Shown here one piece after another: positions 5,506 to 6,881 of a stretch of 6,881 nt of DNA (its first letter is position 1; every line of letters begins with the position of its first letter). The notes beneath the pieces are model-generated. The model did not search any database, was not told the origin of the DNA, and was given only the letters and a program-made list of their open reading frames with translations. A program made the translations under genes and the position numbers. The stretch comes from an uncultured Rubrivivax sp. (GTDB taxonomy: Bacteria > Pseudomonadota > Gammaproteobacteria > Burkholderiales > Burkholderiaceae_C): assembly GCA_937967345.1 (NCBI GenBank), contig CALBTN010000043.1, forward strand, positions 1 through 6,881. The letters run 5' to 3'.

Positions 5506-6279
5506 TCAGCCGCGTCCGACGAAGGGCATCTTGGTGGCCATCACGTTCATGAACAGCACGTTGGCCGACAGCGGCAGGTTGGCCATGTGCAGCACCGAGT
5601 CGGCGACATGGCGCACGTCCATGCGGTCCTCGACCTTGACGCTGCCGTCGGCCTGGGCGATGCCCTGCGCCATGCGCTCGGTCATGTCGGTGGCGGCGTT
5701 GCCGATGTCGATCTGGCCGACCGCGATGTCGTGCTGGCGCCCGTCCAGCGAGGCCGCGCGCGTCAGCCCGGTGATCGCGTGCTTGGTCGCGGTGTACGGC
5801 GCCGAGTTCGGCCGCGGCGCGTAGGCCGAGATCGAGCCGTTGTTGATGATGCGTCCGCCGCGCGGCGCTTGCGCCTTCATCAGCCGGAAGGCGTGCTGGA
5901 TGCAATAGAACGCGCCGCTGAGGTTGGTGTCGACCACCGCGCGCCACTGCTCGGCCGTCAGATCCTCCAGCGGCAGCGGCGGCGCGCCGGTGCCGGCGTT
6001 GTTGAACAGCAAGTCGAGCCGGCCGAAGCGCTCGCGCACCGCGTCGAACAACGCAGCCACCGCCACCGGCTGCGCGATGTCGACACTCAGCGCCAACGCA
6101 CGGCGGCCGATGTCGCCGAAGGGGTCGCCGGCCTCGGCGATCGCCGCCTGCAGCGGCGGCAGCCGACGCCCGGTGAACACCACCTGCCAGCCGTCGTGCA
6201 GCAGCCGGATGGCCGCGGCCTTGCCGATGCCGCTGCCGGCGCCAGTGACCAATGCGATGCGGTTGTGCGGCTGTGTCAT
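5506..6279 (-). CDS. short-chain dehydrogenase/reductase (classical SDR) family oxidoreductase
   Basis: A 257-residue cytoplasmic NAD(P)-dependent oxidoreductase. It shows the cofactor motif TGAGSGIG (12-19), FTGRR (35-39) after the second strand, whose arginines point to NADP(H), Asp67 in LSVDIA for the adenine, NNAG (93-96), Asn119 in DTNLSG, and the catalytic Ser149, Tyr162 and Lys166 (NGSISAY and PYTATK). The normal Pro-Gly after strand 6 is missing: the segment reads VGQIDIGNAATDMT (187-200). The end, FMNVMATKMPFVGRG, also differs from the glycine-rich end of FabG-like enzymes. Both features look like traits of a specific SDR subgroup rather than damage, because all catalytic residues remain. 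The substrate is not deducible. ATG 6279 is chosen because it gives the normal short lead before the first strand; the open frame reaches further upstream, but those residues are not SDR-like. It follows the crotonase gene by 87 bases on the same strand. Confidence 0.95.
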   Translation of the reverse strand: MTQPHNRIALVTGAGSGIGKAAAIRLLHDGWQVVFTGRRLPPLQAAIAEAGDPFGDIGRRALALSVDIAQPVAVAALFDAVRERFGRLDLLFNNAGTGAPPLPLEDLTAEQWRAVVDTNLSGAFYCIQHAFRLMKAQAPRGGRIINNGSISAYAPRPNSAPYTATKHAITGLTRAASLDGRQHDIAVGQIDIGNAATDMTERMAQGIAQADGSVKVEDRMDVRHVADSVLHMANLPLSANVLFMNVMATKMPFVGRG

Positions 6280-6366
6280 GGGCGGATCGATTCCGAAGCA
6301 AGGTGGGGCGGACCAGGACCGGGCGCAGTTTGCCATCGCTGCCGGCACCGGCGCGCAACGGCCCGG

Positions 6367-6881
6367 CTACTTCGCGTGCTTGCGAAAATCAGGTTTGCGC
6401 TTTTCCTTCAGCGCCTTGACGCCTTCGCGCGATTCGTCGGTGTCGTAGTACAGCTTCAGCGCGAGCATGCCCATGCCGGCGATGCCGCCTTGGTGCGCGG
6501 TGTCCATGTTGAAGCTGCGTTTGGCGATCGCGATCGCGGTGGGGCTGCGTTCGCAGATCTGCTCGGCCCACTGCTGCACCGTGGCGTCGAGTTCAGCGTG
6601 CGGCACGCACAGGTTGGCCAGGCCCATCGCCACCGCCTCGGCGCCCGAGTAGCGCTTGTTCAGGTACCAGATCTCGCGCGCCTTCTTCTCGCCGACCACG
6701 CGCGCGAGGAAGGCGGTGCCATAGCCCGGGTCGACCGAGCCCATCGACGGGCCGACCTGGCCGAAGATCGCCTTGTCCGAGCAGATGGTCAGGTCGCAGA
6801 TCGTGGCCAGCACGTTGCCGCCGCCGATCGCGTAGCCCTGCACCCGCGCGATCACCGGCTTGGGCACGTCGCGGATCGCGG
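6367..6881 (-). CDS. MenB/BadI-type enoyl-CoA hydratase/isomerase (crotonase) family protein, N-terminus outside the window
   Basis: The last 170 residues are visible; the frame is open to the right edge and starts in mid-protein (IRDVPKPVIARVQGYAIGGG). Crotonases bind acyl-CoA and stabilise an enolate in an oxyanion hole, here the GGG of YAIGGGN. The sequence resembles E. coli MenB (1,4-dihydroxy-2-naphthoyl-CoA synthase) closely: CDLTICSDKAIFGQVGP, then GSVDPGYG and KKAREIWYL. Residues matching MenB Gln154, Gly156, Ser161, Asp163 and Trp184 are all present, as is the C-terminal Tyr (LYYDTDESREG), so the bicarbonate-type MenB site is intact. The end RKPDFRKHAK is also MenB-like. The same subfamily includes BadI, 2-ketocyclohexanecarboxyl-CoA hydrolase, which opens a ring in alicyclic acid degradation. 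In a probable ubiquinone-based betaproteobacterium, BadI-like ring cleavage is at least as likely as menaquinone synthesis. The SDR gene downstream may act in the same route. Confidence 0.93.
   Translation of the reverse strand, partial: AIRDVPKPVIARVQGYAIGGGNVLATICDLTICSDKAIFGQVGPSMGSVDPGYGTAFLARVVGEKKAREIWYLNKRYSGAEAVAMGLANLCVPHAELDATVQQWAEQICERSPTAIAIAKRSFNMDTAHQGGIAGMGMLALKLYYDTDESREGVKALKEKRKPDFRKHAK

Noticed and set aside
5506..6279. Naming the SDR badH because it is next to a BadI-like crotonase.
   Set aside because: The SDR lacks the usual PG loop and the glycine-rich C-terminal end I associate with BadH-type SDRs, so a specific name is not supported.

Overview
The window is very GC-rich, with strong G/C preference at third codon positions, and holds nine protein-coding genes packed on both strands. 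It contains no RNA genes, mobile elements or CRISPR arrays. Base composition and the look of the proteins (UPF0149, DUF883/YqjE/YqjK cluster, multi-cysteine phosphoesterase lipoprotein, MenB-type crotonase) suggest a betaproteobacterium of the order Burkholderiales, perhaps the Leptothrix/Rubrivivax/Methylibium side. That placement is inference from sequence style, not from a search.

Layout. (1) 1-687, minus: UPF0149/YecA-type protein, cut at its C-terminus by the window edge. (2) 688-817: a 130-base divergent spacer with a strong imperfect hairpin (724-752). (3) 818-1477, plus: pcm, protein-L-isoaspartate O-methyltransferase, the only plus-strand gene. (4) 1478-1573: a 96-base convergent spacer. 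(5) 1574-2800, minus: secreted lipoprotein of the acid phosphatase-like phosphoesterase family with altered metal-site residues. (6) 2867-5448, minus: a compact run DUF883/YqjD-like, YqjE-like, YqjK-like, then a 511-residue uncharacterised Rossmann-like protein, with start/stop overlap or near-contact at three of the junctions. (7) 5506-6279, minus: SDR oxidoreductase. (8) 6367-6881, minus: MenB/BadI-type crotonase, cut at its N-terminus by the window edge.

How the genes may work together. The YqjD/YqjE/YqjK trio matches the small inner-membrane protein operon known from Escherichia coli (yqjD-yqjE-yqjK). The 511-residue protein directly follows it and is probably co-translated, so it may share stationary-phase or envelope-linked expression. 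The crotonase and the SDR are co-directional, 87 bases apart, and could act in the same acyl-CoA or ring-degradation route. Pcm repairs aged proteins. Everything from 1574 to the right edge is on the minus strand, so several transcripts may read through.

The least understood parts are the 511-residue protein and the phosphoesterase whose predicted metal ligands are substituted. I see no clear defence, phage or novel mobile system. No stretch longer than 300 bases lacks a gene.
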